In this document: piece by piece, positions 43,136 to 53,014 of the stretch
Layout of the letters: each line of letters begins with the position of its first letter
How positions within the stretch are numbered: the stretch's first letter is position 1
Assembly (NCBI GenBank): GCA_963779645.1
Contig: CAVZYX010000005.1
Coordinates: 1,984,001 to 2,048,000, forward strand
From: CALMBW01 sp963779645
Lineage (GTDB): Bacteria > Actinomycetota > CADDZG01 > WHSQ01
Direction of reading: 5' to 3'
Length of the DNA stretch: 64,000 nt
Program-made: the position numbers and the translations under genes
The notes under the pieces: model-generated
Database searches by the model: none
What the model was told of the DNA's origin: nothing
What the model saw: only the letters and a program-made list of their open reading frames with translations

Positions 43136-44918
43136 ATGAGGCATGCAGCTTCTTCCTCCTTCACGTCCCGACGCAGAGGACGCTCGCTGCTTGCGATGTG
43201 CATGCTGGGGACACCGATCACTGTGTTTGCGATCCTGCGCGCATTCCCGAACCTCGACAAGGTGTTCATGTCGGCGGACTTCCACCTTGTGATCGCGAGC
43301 TCGATAGCAGCGTGTGCGATCGGAATCGCCATCATCGCCGGCCTTGCTGCAGGCCGCTCCCGCGACTACGCCTTGATCTTTCTTGCGATCGGATGTTTGG
43401 GGGTGGGGGTCCTCATGTTGGGTCACGGGCTGACTACACCAGGCGTTGCCGGAGTTCAGCCGAACCAGTGGGTATCGAGGTTTCCCAGTCTTGCCATAGC
43501 GGCCTTCGCTCTCAGTCAGCTCTTAGCGGTGATGCGACCGAGGCGTGGCCTGGAACGTGCTGTTACCAGACACCCATGGGTATCGATGGCGGTCCCCACC
43601 GTGCTTCTGTGCGGGGCGCTCGCCCTCGCCGTGAGTTCGACCCGGCAGATACCAACATCTACGGCCCCATCTGGTGACGCGAGTAGCGCATCGGAAGCGG
43701 CCTCGTCCTACGGAGCGTCTTCGGCGCGCGAGTCGTCTTACGGAAACGCTTCGTATGGCGAGTCGACCGACGAATCGTCTGCCGGCTCGCACGATTCTCA
43801 CGGTTCCTACGGTTCTTATGGCGGGGGCGATGCGACCTCGGCCTACGGCGGTTCCTCCTACGCCGAGCCTGGAGCCGGGTCGGGTGCACCTTCCGATGAC
43901 GCAGCACCAGCGCCGCAGGGAGACCCGACGAACGAGAAGCTCGTGATGAATGCCATTGCGATCATCAGTGCTGCGATCCTCATGGGTGTCGGTCTAATTC
44001 ACTGGCGTCGTTGGAGACTGAGTAGCGACGGTGTCGTGCTGGCGTTGGCCCTCGCGTGCTGGCTAGCGGTCGAAGCGCTCGTCTCACTGCGCTTCGGATC
44101 TATGTGGCACGTGTCTTGGTGGGACTATCACGCGCTCCTGCTTCTAGGTTTCGGCAGCTCGGTCTTTGCCATCGTGTCGAGTTACCTACGAAAGAAGGAA
44201 CGCTCGTCTTTGAGCGGAGCGTTCCTCCATGACTCGCTCGATCACATAGCGCGCGGTTACCCGGAAGCTTTGAAAACCCTCGTAGCAGCAGTCGAAGCGC
44301 GGGACGAGTACACGAGCGGGCACTCTCGGCGAGTCACCGAGACGGCGGCCGCGATCGGCCAGCGTATCGGTCTCCACCACGATGATCTGCGAAGGCTGGT
44401 GTGGGGAGCCGAGCTGCACGACATCGGCAAGATCGGGATCTCCGACCACATCATCCACAAACCCGGGCGCATTGACCGACGAGGAACGAGATCTCGTCCA
44501 AGAGCATCCGGTTATCGGATGGGACATCGCGAGGCAAGCAAGCTCGCTGAACGAGGTTCTCGAGGTCATACGCCACCATCACGAACGTATGGATGGCGCC
44601 GGGTACCCCGACCGGTTGGCCGGCGATCAGATCCCCCTGTCGGCGCGTATCGTTGCGATCGCCGATGTTTGGGACGCGCTGACTTCCAACCGAGCCTACC
44701 GACCGGCCTTCGAGACCCGCAAGGCGCTAGAGATCATGCGCGAGGGCCGCGGGACGCAGTTCGATTCCAGGTGCCTGGACGTGTTCTTCGAATACATCGA
44801 TGCCGAGGGCCTAAGTCAAGATGACGTCAACCCGGACCCCCCCGCCGTCCACCGGCAAACAGCTGCGGCCCTCCGCCGCACGCGAACACGCGAGTCGAAA
44901 AGGGTCGTCAGAACCTAG
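43136..44918 (+). CDS. Membrane HD-GYP protein with Ser/Tyr/Gly-rich linker, one frameshift
   Basis: About 594 residues. The first 175 residues hold five transmembrane helices. Residues 180-255 form a low-complexity region rich in Ser, Tyr, Gly and Ala (SYGASSARES, YGNASYGES, SYGSYGGG). Two or three more helices follow, then an HD-GYP phosphodiesterase domain. Its HD motif (AELHDIGKIGI) is in one frame; after a one-base error in CCCGGG at about 44468 the rest (LTDEERDLVQEHPVIG, HHHERMDGAGYPDR, IADVWDALTSNRAYRPA) is in the next frame and ends at 44918. HD-GYP domains cut cyclic di-GMP. The input signal is unknown. The stop is shared with the convergent gene. Confidence 0.8.
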
Positions 44919-46384
44919 ATCAGGCGCGGAGCTCCAACCAGGGTTGTTACCAGGCCCTCGTAGTCGCCTTCACGTGGCTGTATCTCCGAACAGAGGTCCA
45001 TGCAACCGTCCACGAATGCTCCGAACGCTTGACCGTCGGGGCCGATCTCGACATCGATGAAGTCGTAAGCCATGTGGCAGCGGCCCGGCCCACATCTCGC
45101 TCGGATCAGGGGATCGAGAGGATCGTTGACGATGCCCGTCATGAACGTTGGGTTCTTCGAGAGAGCGTCATCGCTGACGGTGATGTAACCGTTCCAGGTG
45201 GTCGGTGCGTAAGCCTTCGCGTCGCACTCGGCCTTGCAATCGGGGAAGGGCGAGTTGGTCGAGCCGTAGTAGACGAGAGCGATCTTGCCCTTGCCTCGCG
45301 CATCGATCTGCGGAAGGTTCGCCTCGCGGAGTCCCGGTGGGCCGGCAACGACCGGCTTGCTCCAGGTGTCGCCACCATCTTTGGAAACGGAGAGGTAGGG
45401 GAGACGGTCGTCGTCGCCGATCCACATGTAATAGATGTTGCCTGCCTCGTCGGTCGTGACACTGGGGTGACCGGCACCTTCGTCGGGCTGGCTGATGCTG
45501 CGAACCTTCGAGACCTCAACAACTTTCCACGTGAGGCCCTCGTCGGGGCTGATGGCGAGCATCGGCTTGCCGCAGAACTCGCGGGGGAGGAAGACGGTTC
45601 CGTCAGGGCCGACATGTCCGTGCCCGTGAAGCCCGCCGCAGAAGCCGTTCTGGCCGTAGAAGCCGGGGTCGCCGTTGTTGGGTTCGTATCCCGCGTATGC
45701 CGGGGCCCCGGTGGGGGAGAAAGTGATGCCACCGTCCAGCGACCTCGAGCAGGCCGACGATCCAACGTCGTTCCAGCAGTAATAGACGATGTTCGGGTAA
45801 CCGACGGTCGGTGTGCTGACGGGGGGACCCGAGAAGAGGGTCTGGTGATCGTTCACCGGGCGTCCACAAGACAGCGGGTTCGTGATCCACGACGCTCCCT
45901 GGTCGTCCGAGAACGACATGTACGAACAAGCGAGCGTGAGGTCGATAGTGAAGATACGTGCGTTGTCGCCGTCGATCTGGTCGTCAACCCAGACGTAAGG
46001 ATCGAGCGACAGCGGCATCGAGTTGCGGTCCAACACTCGGGGTGACACCGTCTCCCACGACTTGGCTTCATCGTCGGATCGGAGGATCTGCGTGGCGGAA
46101 AGGCCAGCGGGGCCGTCGAAGCCGGCGGCTGCGAAGTAGACGCTGCCGGAGGGATCGATACCGAGCGTGGGCTCGAGAGCGTGCATCCCGATCGAGTAGG
46201 TCTTGGCGGTGGGGAGCTTGGCGAGACGAGTGGCCTTCCCGTTGCGGTGAGCGACGGCCTTGCCCCCGCTAGCGCGGTCGCTGCCCTTGGCGTCGGCGTT
46301 CAGGCCCACCAGAAGTGGGACCAGCGCAACGACGAGGACCAGCCCAAGGGCCGTCTTATCAACGGATCTGCCCGCGATTCGCAT
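44915..46384 (-). CDS. Secreted BNR-repeat (sialidase-like) propeller protein
   Basis: A 489-residue protein from ATG 46384, which is preceded by AGGTGGGAGAG. Signal peptide (residues 1-31) then Asp-box motifs: SDDEAKSWETV, SDDQGASWIT, SLDGGITFSP, SPDEGLTWKVV and SKDGGDTWSKP, i.e. at least five blades of a six-bladed BNR fold. Ten or more Cys imply disulfides. The Arg triad and catalytic Tyr/Glu of true sialidases cannot be confirmed, so it is probably a secreted binding protein rather than a sialidase. Convergent with the HD-GYP gene, sharing CTAG. Confidence 0.8.
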   Translation of the reverse strand: MRIAGRSVDKTALGLVLVVALVPLLVGLNADAKGSDRASGGKAVAHRNGKATRLAKLPTAKTYSIGMHALEPTLGIDPSGSVYFAAAGFDGPAGLSATQILRSDDEAKSWETVSPRVLDRNSMPLSLDPYVWVDDQIDGDNARIFTIDLTLACSYMSFSDDQGASWITNPLSCGRPVNDHQTLFSGPPVSTPTVGYPNIVYYCWNDVGSSACSRSLDGGITFSPTGAPAYAGYEPNNGDPGFYGQNGFCGGLHGHGHVGPDGTVFLPREFCGKPMLAISPDEGLTWKVVEVSKVRSISQPDEGAGHPSVTTDEAGNIYYMWIGDDDRLPYLSVSKDGGDTWSKPVVAGPPGLREANLPQIDARGKGKIALVYYGSTNSPFPDCKAECDAKAYAPTTWNGYITVSDDALSKNPTFMTGIVNDPLDPLIRARCGPGRCHMAYDFIDVEIGPDGQAFGAFVDGCMDLCSEIQPREGDYEGLVTTLVGAPRLI

Positions 46385-46512
46385 ATCTCTCCCACCTCCC
46401 GCAGCCCTCACCGCTGAGGGCGCCACTAGGGGGAGATTCGCCCGACACGCCCCGTTTCCCTTCCTGCCCAAGCGGTCAGGAGCCATGGACCGTATTCTCC
46501 CCGCGGAGCGGA

Positions 46513-47352
46513 TCAGGGGCAGTTGAGCCAGTCGAGATCGGTCGCGAAGCTGTAGAGCTCCTTCCGGTCGATCTCGATCTCGGTTTCATCTCCCAGCACG
46601 AGCGGTTTCATAAAGAACCGGAAATTGAAATCGTTCTCGGGTTCCTTCTGATACGCGAGATGCGAGCCGTCCGGCGACCATGCCGCGGCGAAAGCATCGC
46701 GTGCGAACAACCTAGACACGCCCTCGTGAGGCGATGACGCATATGCGGGCCGGCACGCGATCCGTGTCGCCATCAGGAACGATGACCCCATAACTTCACC
46801 CGGTAGGGACAAACCCTCCTTGGTCGACTCAAGGTCGTATGATGAAGATCACTGTCTCCTGGAGGTGCTCGATGAGAAGGTCGATTCAGCCGGGCTCCTG
46901 TCAGCTTCTGTCTGGTTCCCTTGAGCGGAGCCGCGGCGACCATCGGCAGCACACGAAGAACTACGCGGCGGCAAACCGGGTGCGTCACCAGTGCAGTGAC
47001 CGATGGAAAGACCACCACCGTCAATTTTGTGTGGTTGCTACCGTCGGAATCCATGATGTAGATGCTCTGTTTTACGAAGGCGACATTCCTCGTGGAGTCG
47101 TCGTCCGTGGTGAAGGGATCCGCATCGCGAGAAGCTCGGCGAAGAAGTGCTCATCCTGAGGCTGCGTGGTCCATCGGCGTACATGACGGCGATGTCATCT
47201 TGACGTAGGTCGCCGTTGACGTCGAAGGCCATCAGGGGCGAGTTATCCGACAGTCCGGTCGGCAAGATCGGCTCCGGAGCTGCCTTGAAGATGAAAAGAA
47301 GCGCCGCGGCGAGACCAACGACGAGGGACGCGACGACAATTGGACGCTTCAT
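46513..47352 (-). pseudogene. Broken TolB-like secreted propeller gene
   Basis: Pieces in different frames on the minus strand: a signal anchor from ATG 47352 (KRPIVVASLVVGLAAALLF), a blade strand KQSIYIMDSDGSNHTKLT near 47040, and a C-terminal blade AAWSPDGSHLAYQKEP to LDWLNCP ending at 46513. The middle (about 46820-47030) gives no convincing frame. It is a decayed or error-ridden member of the PD40 family like the genes at 21051 and 48490. Confidence 0.45.
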
Positions 47353-47425
47353 AAGCCCGTCTACCCAAGTCGGAGACTAAGTGACTCAGACAGTAACCAA
47401 TCGGCTAATCCTAGCCGGAAAAGGC

Positions 47426-47947
47426 TCAGATATCCCAACCCAGGTGGTCGAGGACCGCGCTCGCCACTATGTCGATGTCGCGGCCGTCGTTGTCGACGGT
47501 GAAGTCCTCAAGGGCCGCTGCCTCCAAGATCGGGGTTAGTTCGGCAGAGCGAGCAAGTAGACGTTCCTTGTAGAAACCCGTCTCGCGTTCGGTGATCCGC
47601 TCGTTGATGAGGGTCTGGGGTGATCGAACCCGTACGACAGTCACGTCCGCTCCGGGCAACGCCTCGACGAACGCCTCCTTCATGACGGGCGTTTCGATGA
47701 CTCCCTCCACGACCATGTGGCGGACACCTTGTTCGATGTAGTTCGGCCAGATGGCTGCGAGATTGCGCGCGGTGAACTTGCCTGCGAACGGATCGTCCGG
47801 AAGGAAGGGGACGAGCTGCCCGAGCCAGTCGGTGCTGATCAGGCCATGCCTGATCCCGGCGGCCTCGATCATGTTCGAGATGGCCTCGGCGAGCGTTGTC
47901 TTGCCGGCTCCGACGGTGCCTGTGATCCACACGGTGGGGATGGTCAT
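47426..47947 (-). CDS. P-loop kinase-like NTPase
   Basis: A 173-residue AAA_33/adenylate-kinase-like protein with Walker A GTVGAGKTT (residues 10-18), a lid-like STDWLGQLVPFLPDD segment and an RVRSPQTLINERITERETGF helix typical of small-molecule or nucleotide kinases such as chloramphenicol phosphotransferase-like enzymes. Cytoplasmic. The acceptor substrate is not known. Divergent from the kal-like gene by 34 bases. Confidence 0.75.
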   Translation of the reverse strand: MTIPTVWITGTVGAGKTTLAEAISNMIEAAGIRHGLISTDWLGQLVPFLPDDPFAGKFTARNLAAIWPNYIEQGVRHMVVEGVIETPVMKEAFVEALPGADVTVVRVRSPQTLINERITERETGFYKERLLARSAELTPILEAAALEDFTVDNDGRDIDIVASAVLDHLGWDI

Positions 47948-47981
47948 GGCCCCAAGATAGTCGGTGGCTTAGGGTCGGGGG

Positions 47982-48362
47982 ATGGCGAACGTTTCTGCAT
48001 CTCTGCGTGTGCGCATGAGCCACGCCGACGCTCATTACGGTGGGGGACTCGTGTCGGGGGCCCGACTGTTGGAGCTGGTCCACGACGTGGCTACCGAGCT
48101 GTGCATCCGCAACGACGGGGATGAGGGCTTGTTCGCGGGGTATTCAGAAGTCGCCTTCTTGGCCCCCGTTCGTGCCGGTGACTTCCTCGAGGCGCGCGGA
48201 GAGATCACACGGATCGGGAATACCTCGCGCGAGATGTCCTTCGAGATCGTTCGTTACGCACGCGCCTTACCCGAGCAGATCCGATTCCGCGGCCGAGATC
48301 CTGGATCTCCCGAAGTGGTTCTTCGCGCCACCGGTACCTGCGTCGTGAAGAAGGACTCGTAG
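47982..48362 (+). CDS. kal: Hotdog enzyme, probable 3-aminobutyryl-CoA ammonia-lyase
   Basis: A 126-residue hotdog-fold protein. The conserved MSHADAHYGGGLVSGARLLEL, ELCIRNDGDEGLFAGY and FLAPVRAGDFLEARGEI match Kal, which removes ammonia from 3-aminobutyryl-CoA to give crotonyl-CoA in lysine fermentation. The lysine pathway genes kamA, kdd, kamD and kamE are 6-12 kb upstream on the same strand. A generic acyl-CoA thioesterase of the same fold is the alternative. The kce gene (cleavage enzyme) is not in the window. Confidence 0.65.
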   Translation: MANVSASLRVRMSHADAHYGGGLVSGARLLELVHDVATELCIRNDGDEGLFAGYSEVAFLAPVRAGDFLEARGEITRIGNTSREMSFEIVRYARALPEQIRFRGRDPGSPEVVLRATGTCVVKKDS

Positions 48363-48489
48363 CGAATCTTTGTAAAAGGAGTGTCGTATAGCGACGCTAT
48401 TCCTACGCAGAATGCGGGGGCTAGAACCTGAATGGCCCTTCCCCGGCCGTAGCCTGAGGGCCTTAGATCCAGGTCCAAGAGGAGGATCA

Positions 48490-49696
48490 GTGTTCCGTAT
48501 CCCTAGGAGAGCGCGTCTCGCTGTGGCGTGTGCCAGTCTGCTCGCAGCGACTCTGGCCGCCGACGTGCAAGCCTCGGACCGGTCAAGCACAGCCTCCGGA
48601 AGGATCGCCTACATAAAGCCGCGCGGAGGTATCGGGGGGATCCTCCCGGACGGCACGAACAAGGCCACGCTCCACAGGCACAAGGGCTACGGGCAGTGCT
48701 GCATCGAATGGTCGCCTGATGGGTCGCAGCTCCTGGTGATCGACTACTCGAACAAGGACTTCGCCAAGCAGAGCCTGTTGGCGATAGATGACTTGGGGAA
48801 GACGGTGCTCGCTCCCGAGAAGTTCGGCGTTCTCGACGCATCGTGGTCGGGGGACGGCGACTGGGTTGGTTTCATCGCCGAAGCAGAGAGCAAGCGGGGG
48901 CTGTGGGTCGTCGACCACCACGGCAACGAGCGAGAGAAGGTCTTCGATCAAGAGGGTGTCCGGCCCCCTGCGCTGGAGCCAAGACGATGTGAACCTCTCG
49001 TTCCAGCGTTTCACCAGGAAGGGCCGGGGAGTGATCGGCTACTACAGCCGGGACACCCACGAGGTCTACGACCTGACGACCAAGTCGTTCGACGCCTACG
49101 AGGGCCGGTGGTCGCCGACCGAGAACAAGCTCTACTTCCTCAATCTCGTTCCGAATGATCAGTTCGGCAACTTCATCCTGTACCGGATGAACGACGACGG
49201 CACCGGCGTCGAGCAGATCACCGACGACGACGAGAACGTCTACAACTACGAGATCTCACCGGACGGCACGAAGATCGCCGCGGTTATCTGCTGTTCGGAC
49301 GAAGAAGGTACGACCGAGGCCGTCTACGTGATGGACATGGACGGCGCCGATCGGATCATGGCCGACACCGATGGAACCGTAGGAGGCGTTGTCGGGGATC
49401 TGATCCTGGGCGAGTGGGCGCCGGACAGTTCGGTGTTCCTGTACCACAAGCTTCGGACCAACGCCCATAGCCAAGCGAGTTTGGAGAACGGTCTATACAG
49501 CGCGGAGGCCGATGGAACCGGAGCCATGCAGCTCGTCGACGAAGAAGGGCTCAGCTTCGACGACTGGGCTCCGGACAGCTCGGGGTTCGTTACCTGCACG
49601 TTCGATAACGCCGACACATTGCTGGGCGTCTACGACATGGGGACCGGAGAGCACTCCGTCATCTCGGGTGGCTGTTTCGGAACCTGGGGGATCTAG
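48490..49696 (+). CDS. Secreted TolB-like propeller, one frameshift
   Basis: From GTG 48490 (AGAGGAGGATCA upstream) a signal peptide (RARLAVACASLLAATLAAD) is followed by PD40 blades: WSPDGSQLLVID, WSGDGDWVGFIAE, and after one extra base at about 48960, WSPTENKLYFLN, ISPDGTKIAAVI, WAPDSSVFLYH and WAPDSSGFVTCT. About 402 residues. It is likely an extracellular protein; several Cys near CCIEW and ICCSD may pair. Confidence 0.75.
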
Positions 49697-49898
49697 CCGT
49701 AAGGGACACGGCGTGGGAGAGCGCGAAGAAAATCCCCCTACCGCCAGACCGCCCTATCCCGCCGGAACCGGGCAAAGCAGGACAGGGGTGGAGGTTCTTT
49801 CCATCCCAACCCGGTGACATGTGTCGTACGGCGGAGGTAACTTAGGCAGACACAAAACCGGAACAGCGGTTCACCTTTTCGAAAGGGGTGGTGCCGAT

Positions 49899-50615
49899 AT
49901 GAGAAGGTTCGATGGCATCCAGGCGGTGACCTACGATTGCTGGGGCACACTGCTGAGAGACCATGACTGGGAGGGCGCTCAAGAGATCCGTCGGAGCGCC
50001 CTTCGGCGTTTCTTGGATCTGTCCGAAGACGAGGCTCGAGACCTCCTCGAAGAAGCGTGGGCCAAGCACGACGAGGCCTGGAAGCAGGTCGAGACCTTCG
50101 GTCCGGGACGCATGGCCGCTTACTGCTTGGAGGCGAGAGGCGTCTTCGACGACGACCAGATCAACGCCCTCACCAAGGAGTTCGAAGAGGCATCGCTCAA
50201 GGGCGGCGAGGAAGCAGTTGAGGGGGCCGTCGAGGTCCTCAAGGCGCTCAAAGCCAAGAACATCCGCATCGGTCTCGTATGCGACACCGGCTTCTCCTCC
50301 GGCCGTGTCGTCCGCAAGCTGCTCGAGGAGAACGGCCTAGCCGAGCACATCGACGTCTTCTGCTTCTCAGACGAGGTCGGCGTTCCCAAGCCCGGGCAAG
50401 AGATCTTCGACAAGGCTCTCGCCGAGCTCGGCGTCCGGCCTCCAGAGGCCGTCCACGTCGGCGACCTCAAGCGCACTGATATCGCCGGAGCTCACAACGT
50501 TGGGATGCACGCCGTCCGGTTCATAGGTGTCCACAACGATCAGTCGGACGCCAAGGAAGCCGAATGCGTGATCTCACGCCACGAGCAGATCCTGGAGTGC
50601 CTAGACCTGACCTAG
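49899..50615 (+). CDS. HAD-family hydrolase
   Basis: A 238-residue haloacid dehalogenase-like hydrolase. Motif I is YDCWGTLLRD (nucleophile Asp and the Asp/Trp-x position), motif II is LVCDTGFSS, motif III Lys in GVPKPGQEIF, and motif IV VGDLKRTDIAGA. A helical cap lies between motifs I and II. ATG 49899 follows GAAAGGGGTG. Typical phosphatase of unknown substrate. Confidence 0.88.
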   Translation: MRRFDGIQAVTYDCWGTLLRDHDWEGAQEIRRSALRRFLDLSEDEARDLLEEAWAKHDEAWKQVETFGPGRMAAYCLEARGVFDDDQINALTKEFEEASLKGGEEAVEGAVEVLKALKAKNIRIGLVCDTGFSSGRVVRKLLEENGLAEHIDVFCFSDEVGVPKPGQEIFDKALAELGVRPPEAVHVGDLKRTDIAGAHNVGMHAVRFIGVHNDQSDAKEAECVISRHEQILECLDLT

Positions 50616-50679
50616 CCCCCAGATCGCGTCTGACCTCAAAACGTGTGCCCTACGCACCAGAAACGAGAGCAGACGTGAT

Positions 50680-51456
50680 CTACCCGGCCCCCTTTACGCG
50701 CTGGGTCATCCGTTGGAGGCCTGCCATCAGGTTCTCCCCGAAATCTGGTGCGGTCATACATGCGGTTTGTGCTCGGGCCTCGGCATCCATACCCTCGGCA
50801 ACCGAGAGCGTCGTAGAGGCATCGATGAGCTTCTTGGCCTCCCGCACGGCCGTGAACGGAGCTGCTATCAGCCGGTCGGCGATCTCATCGGTCGTCTTGT
50901 CCAGTTCGTCTGAGGGCACCACCCACTCGGCGAGCCCGATGGAGGCAGCCTCTTCACCGGTGACGCTCTCGGCGAGCCAGATCATCTTCTTTGCCCACCC
51001 AACTCCAACGAGCTGGGGAAGACGGGTCGAGCCGATCAGATCGGGGATGAATCCGTAGTTGGCTTCGAATAGGCCGAGCTTCGCGTCCACTGCCACCACC
51101 CTCAGGTCACAAGCCAGCGCGAGCTGGAGGCCGGCACCAAGTGCATAGCCGTGCACCTTGGCCACGGTGGGCATCTCCAGCGCCGCGATCTTGCGATACC
51201 CGGCCTGGGCTCTGGCAATCATGGTCGCGGTGTCGCCGGCGACGTCGCCGAGCGCGCTCACGTCTATGCCTGCCGAGAAGGCGCGGCCCTCTCCCGAGAC
51301 GACCACAACGCGGATCTCGTCCGACCGGGCCGCGATCGCGTCAGCAGCCTCGGAAAGTCCGTCGAACACCGAGAGGTCAACCGCATTGAGCACGTCAGGA
51401 CGGTTTAGGCGAAGGTCGGCGCGAGGGCCGTTGAAGGAGACCTTGACCGTTTCCAC
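50680..51456 (-). CDS. Enoyl-CoA hydratase/isomerase family protein
   Basis: A 258-residue crotonase-fold enzyme. Oxyanion-hole segments FSAGIDVSALG and GYALGAGLQLALACDLRV are present; the second catalytic Glu of a hydratase is expected after AKLGLFEANYGFIPDLIG, where the context fits isomerases or hydratases equally. Hydrates or isomerises acyl-CoA esters in fatty or amino acid breakdown. Convergent with the HAD gene. Confidence 0.88.
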   Translation of the reverse strand: METVKVSFNGPRADLRLNRPDVLNAVDLSVFDGLSEAADAIAARSDEIRVVVVSGEGRAFSAGIDVSALGDVAGDTATMIARAQAGYRKIAALEMPTVAKVHGYALGAGLQLALACDLRVVAVDAKLGLFEANYGFIPDLIGSTRLPQLVGVGWAKKMIWLAESVTGEEAASIGLAEWVVPSDELDKTTDEIADRLIAAPFTAVREAKKLIDASTTLSVAEGMDAEARAQTACMTAPDFGENLMAGLQRMTQRVKGAG

Positions 51457-51518
51457 GGTGACAAGAGTAGTAGTCGCAGAGGCTCGGCGGAGTCATCAGC
51501 GCGGACTATGGTCGATGG

Positions 51519-52949
51519 ATGGGTACCGATCTAGTCCGGAGGCGATGGCTGCTGCTCGGCGCAGCCACGATCACGGGCCTACTCGTCGCGATCCTGCTGA
51601 TCGGCCTGATCCCGAGGGTGGAGGGGGCCGTAGGGCCGTCGCGGATCACCGCCAAGGGAGCCTTGGGACTCGGCCGCACCGACCTGCTCATGCCCCCGCT
51701 GGGAAGCATCGAGGCTCGCACCCACTGGGGGCCGCTGTCAGTGAACCTGGCGGTGTCCGAGGTCGACCTGCCGGCGCTGGCCGACCAGCTGGAGTCGAGC
51801 TCTTCGCGCCGAGCTCTCGGGGACACGATCGAGCGCGACCTTCGCGCATTGAGCCGCGCCCTCGTGGCCCGCCTCCTTCTGGGCGGAGTGATCCTCGGCG
51901 TGGTGGCCACCGCACTCTTACCGCGACGTCACTGGCGCTACGTCGTCGCCGGGGGAGCGGGGGGCCTGGCCGGCATGAGCGTCCTCGTCACATTCACCGT
52001 GACGTCGTTCTCTGTCGAAGCGTTCGAAGAACCGACCTTCACCGGCGCACTTGAGCGAGCGCCGGTGGTCATCGACGCTCTTCAGGCGAACGAGATCTCG
52101 CTGTCGGGGGTAGAAGACCGGTTCGGGCAGGCTGCCGACCGGCTGACGGATCTGATGGCCCTTATCGCCGAGCCGCTTCCGGATCCGCACGAGGGATCGA
52201 TCGCGATCCTTCACATCAGCGATGTCCACTCCAACCCGATCGGCTTGGAGATCGCTCGCCAGTTGGCTCAGAGGTTCGATGTCGATGCGGTTCTGGATAC
52301 CGGCGACCTCACAAGCTTCGGCATCGCCATGGAAGCGAGGATCGGCGAGCTCGTCTCCCGCTTCGACGTTCCCTACGTTTTCGTTCCCGGGAACCACGAT
52401 TCGGAGCGTGTGATCAGGGCGCTGTCGTTCACCGACGGCGTGACCGTGCTCGACGGTGGAGTTGTCGAGATAGCCGGTATAGAGATCCTGGGATTCGGCG
52501 ATCCCTCGTACACGAACTGGAATCAGCTCGAGTTCGAAGAGGTCCTGCAGATCAAAGACGAGTTCGCACCCACCGTTCGCGATCGGACGATCCAGTTCCA
52601 GCCGGACGTCCTGGCGGTGCACGATGACCGGATCGCCGAGGCAGCTTGGGGATACGTTCCGCTGATCCTGTCGGGGCACTACCACAAGCCGAGCGAAGAG
52701 GTCGGGGCCGGGACGCGGTCGTTGGTCGTCGGAACGACGGGCGCGAGCGGACTCAAGAGCTTCACTTTCGAATCAGATATCACGTACGACGCCGAGATCA
52801 TCTACTTCCGGGAGGGCACCGCTATCGCCGTCGATTACGTGAGCTTCGAAGGACTGGGGAACGATTTCGTGATCGAACGACGGACGCTCGACGACATCGG
52901 GCCGCTGGAACCTCCGACACCCTCGCCTTCACCCCCGGGGAGCCCCTGA
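51519..52949 (+). CDS. Membrane-anchored metallophosphoesterase
   Basis: A 476-residue protein. One N-terminal transmembrane helix (residues 9-30), an extracytoplasmic helical part, another membrane pair near residues 115-160, then a calcineurin-like phosphoesterase domain: ISDVHSNP (residues ~232), DTGDLTS, VPGNHDSERV, AVHDDR and LSGHYHKP. The C-terminus is Pro-rich. It likely hydrolyses phosphodiesters on the outer side of the membrane; no close operon partner. Confidence 0.85.
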   Translation: MGTDLVRRRWLLLGAATITGLLVAILLIGLIPRVEGAVGPSRITAKGALGLGRTDLLMPPLGSIEARTHWGPLSVNLAVSEVDLPALADQLESSSSRRALGDTIERDLRALSRALVARLLLGGVILGVVATALLPRRHWRYVVAGGAGGLAGMSVLVTFTVTSFSVEAFEEPTFTGALERAPVVIDALQANEISLSGVEDRFGQAADRLTDLMALIAEPLPDPHEGSIAILHISDVHSNPIGLEIARQLAQRFDVDAVLDTGDLTSFGIAMEARIGELVSRFDVPYVFVPGNHDSERVIRALSFTDGVTVLDGGVVEIAGIEILGFGDPSYTNWNQLEFEEVLQIKDEFAPTVRDRTIQFQPDVLAVHDDRIAEAAWGYVPLILSGHYHKPSEEVGAGTRSLVVGTTGASGLKSFTFESDITYDAEIIYFREGTAIAVDYVSFEGLGNDFVIERRTLDDIGPLEPPTPSPSPPGSP

Positions 52950-53014
52950 TGCGAAGGGTCATCTGAAGTCCGCGAGCGGAATCCGTTGCAGAACAACGTG
53001 GTCTGCCGAAGAAG

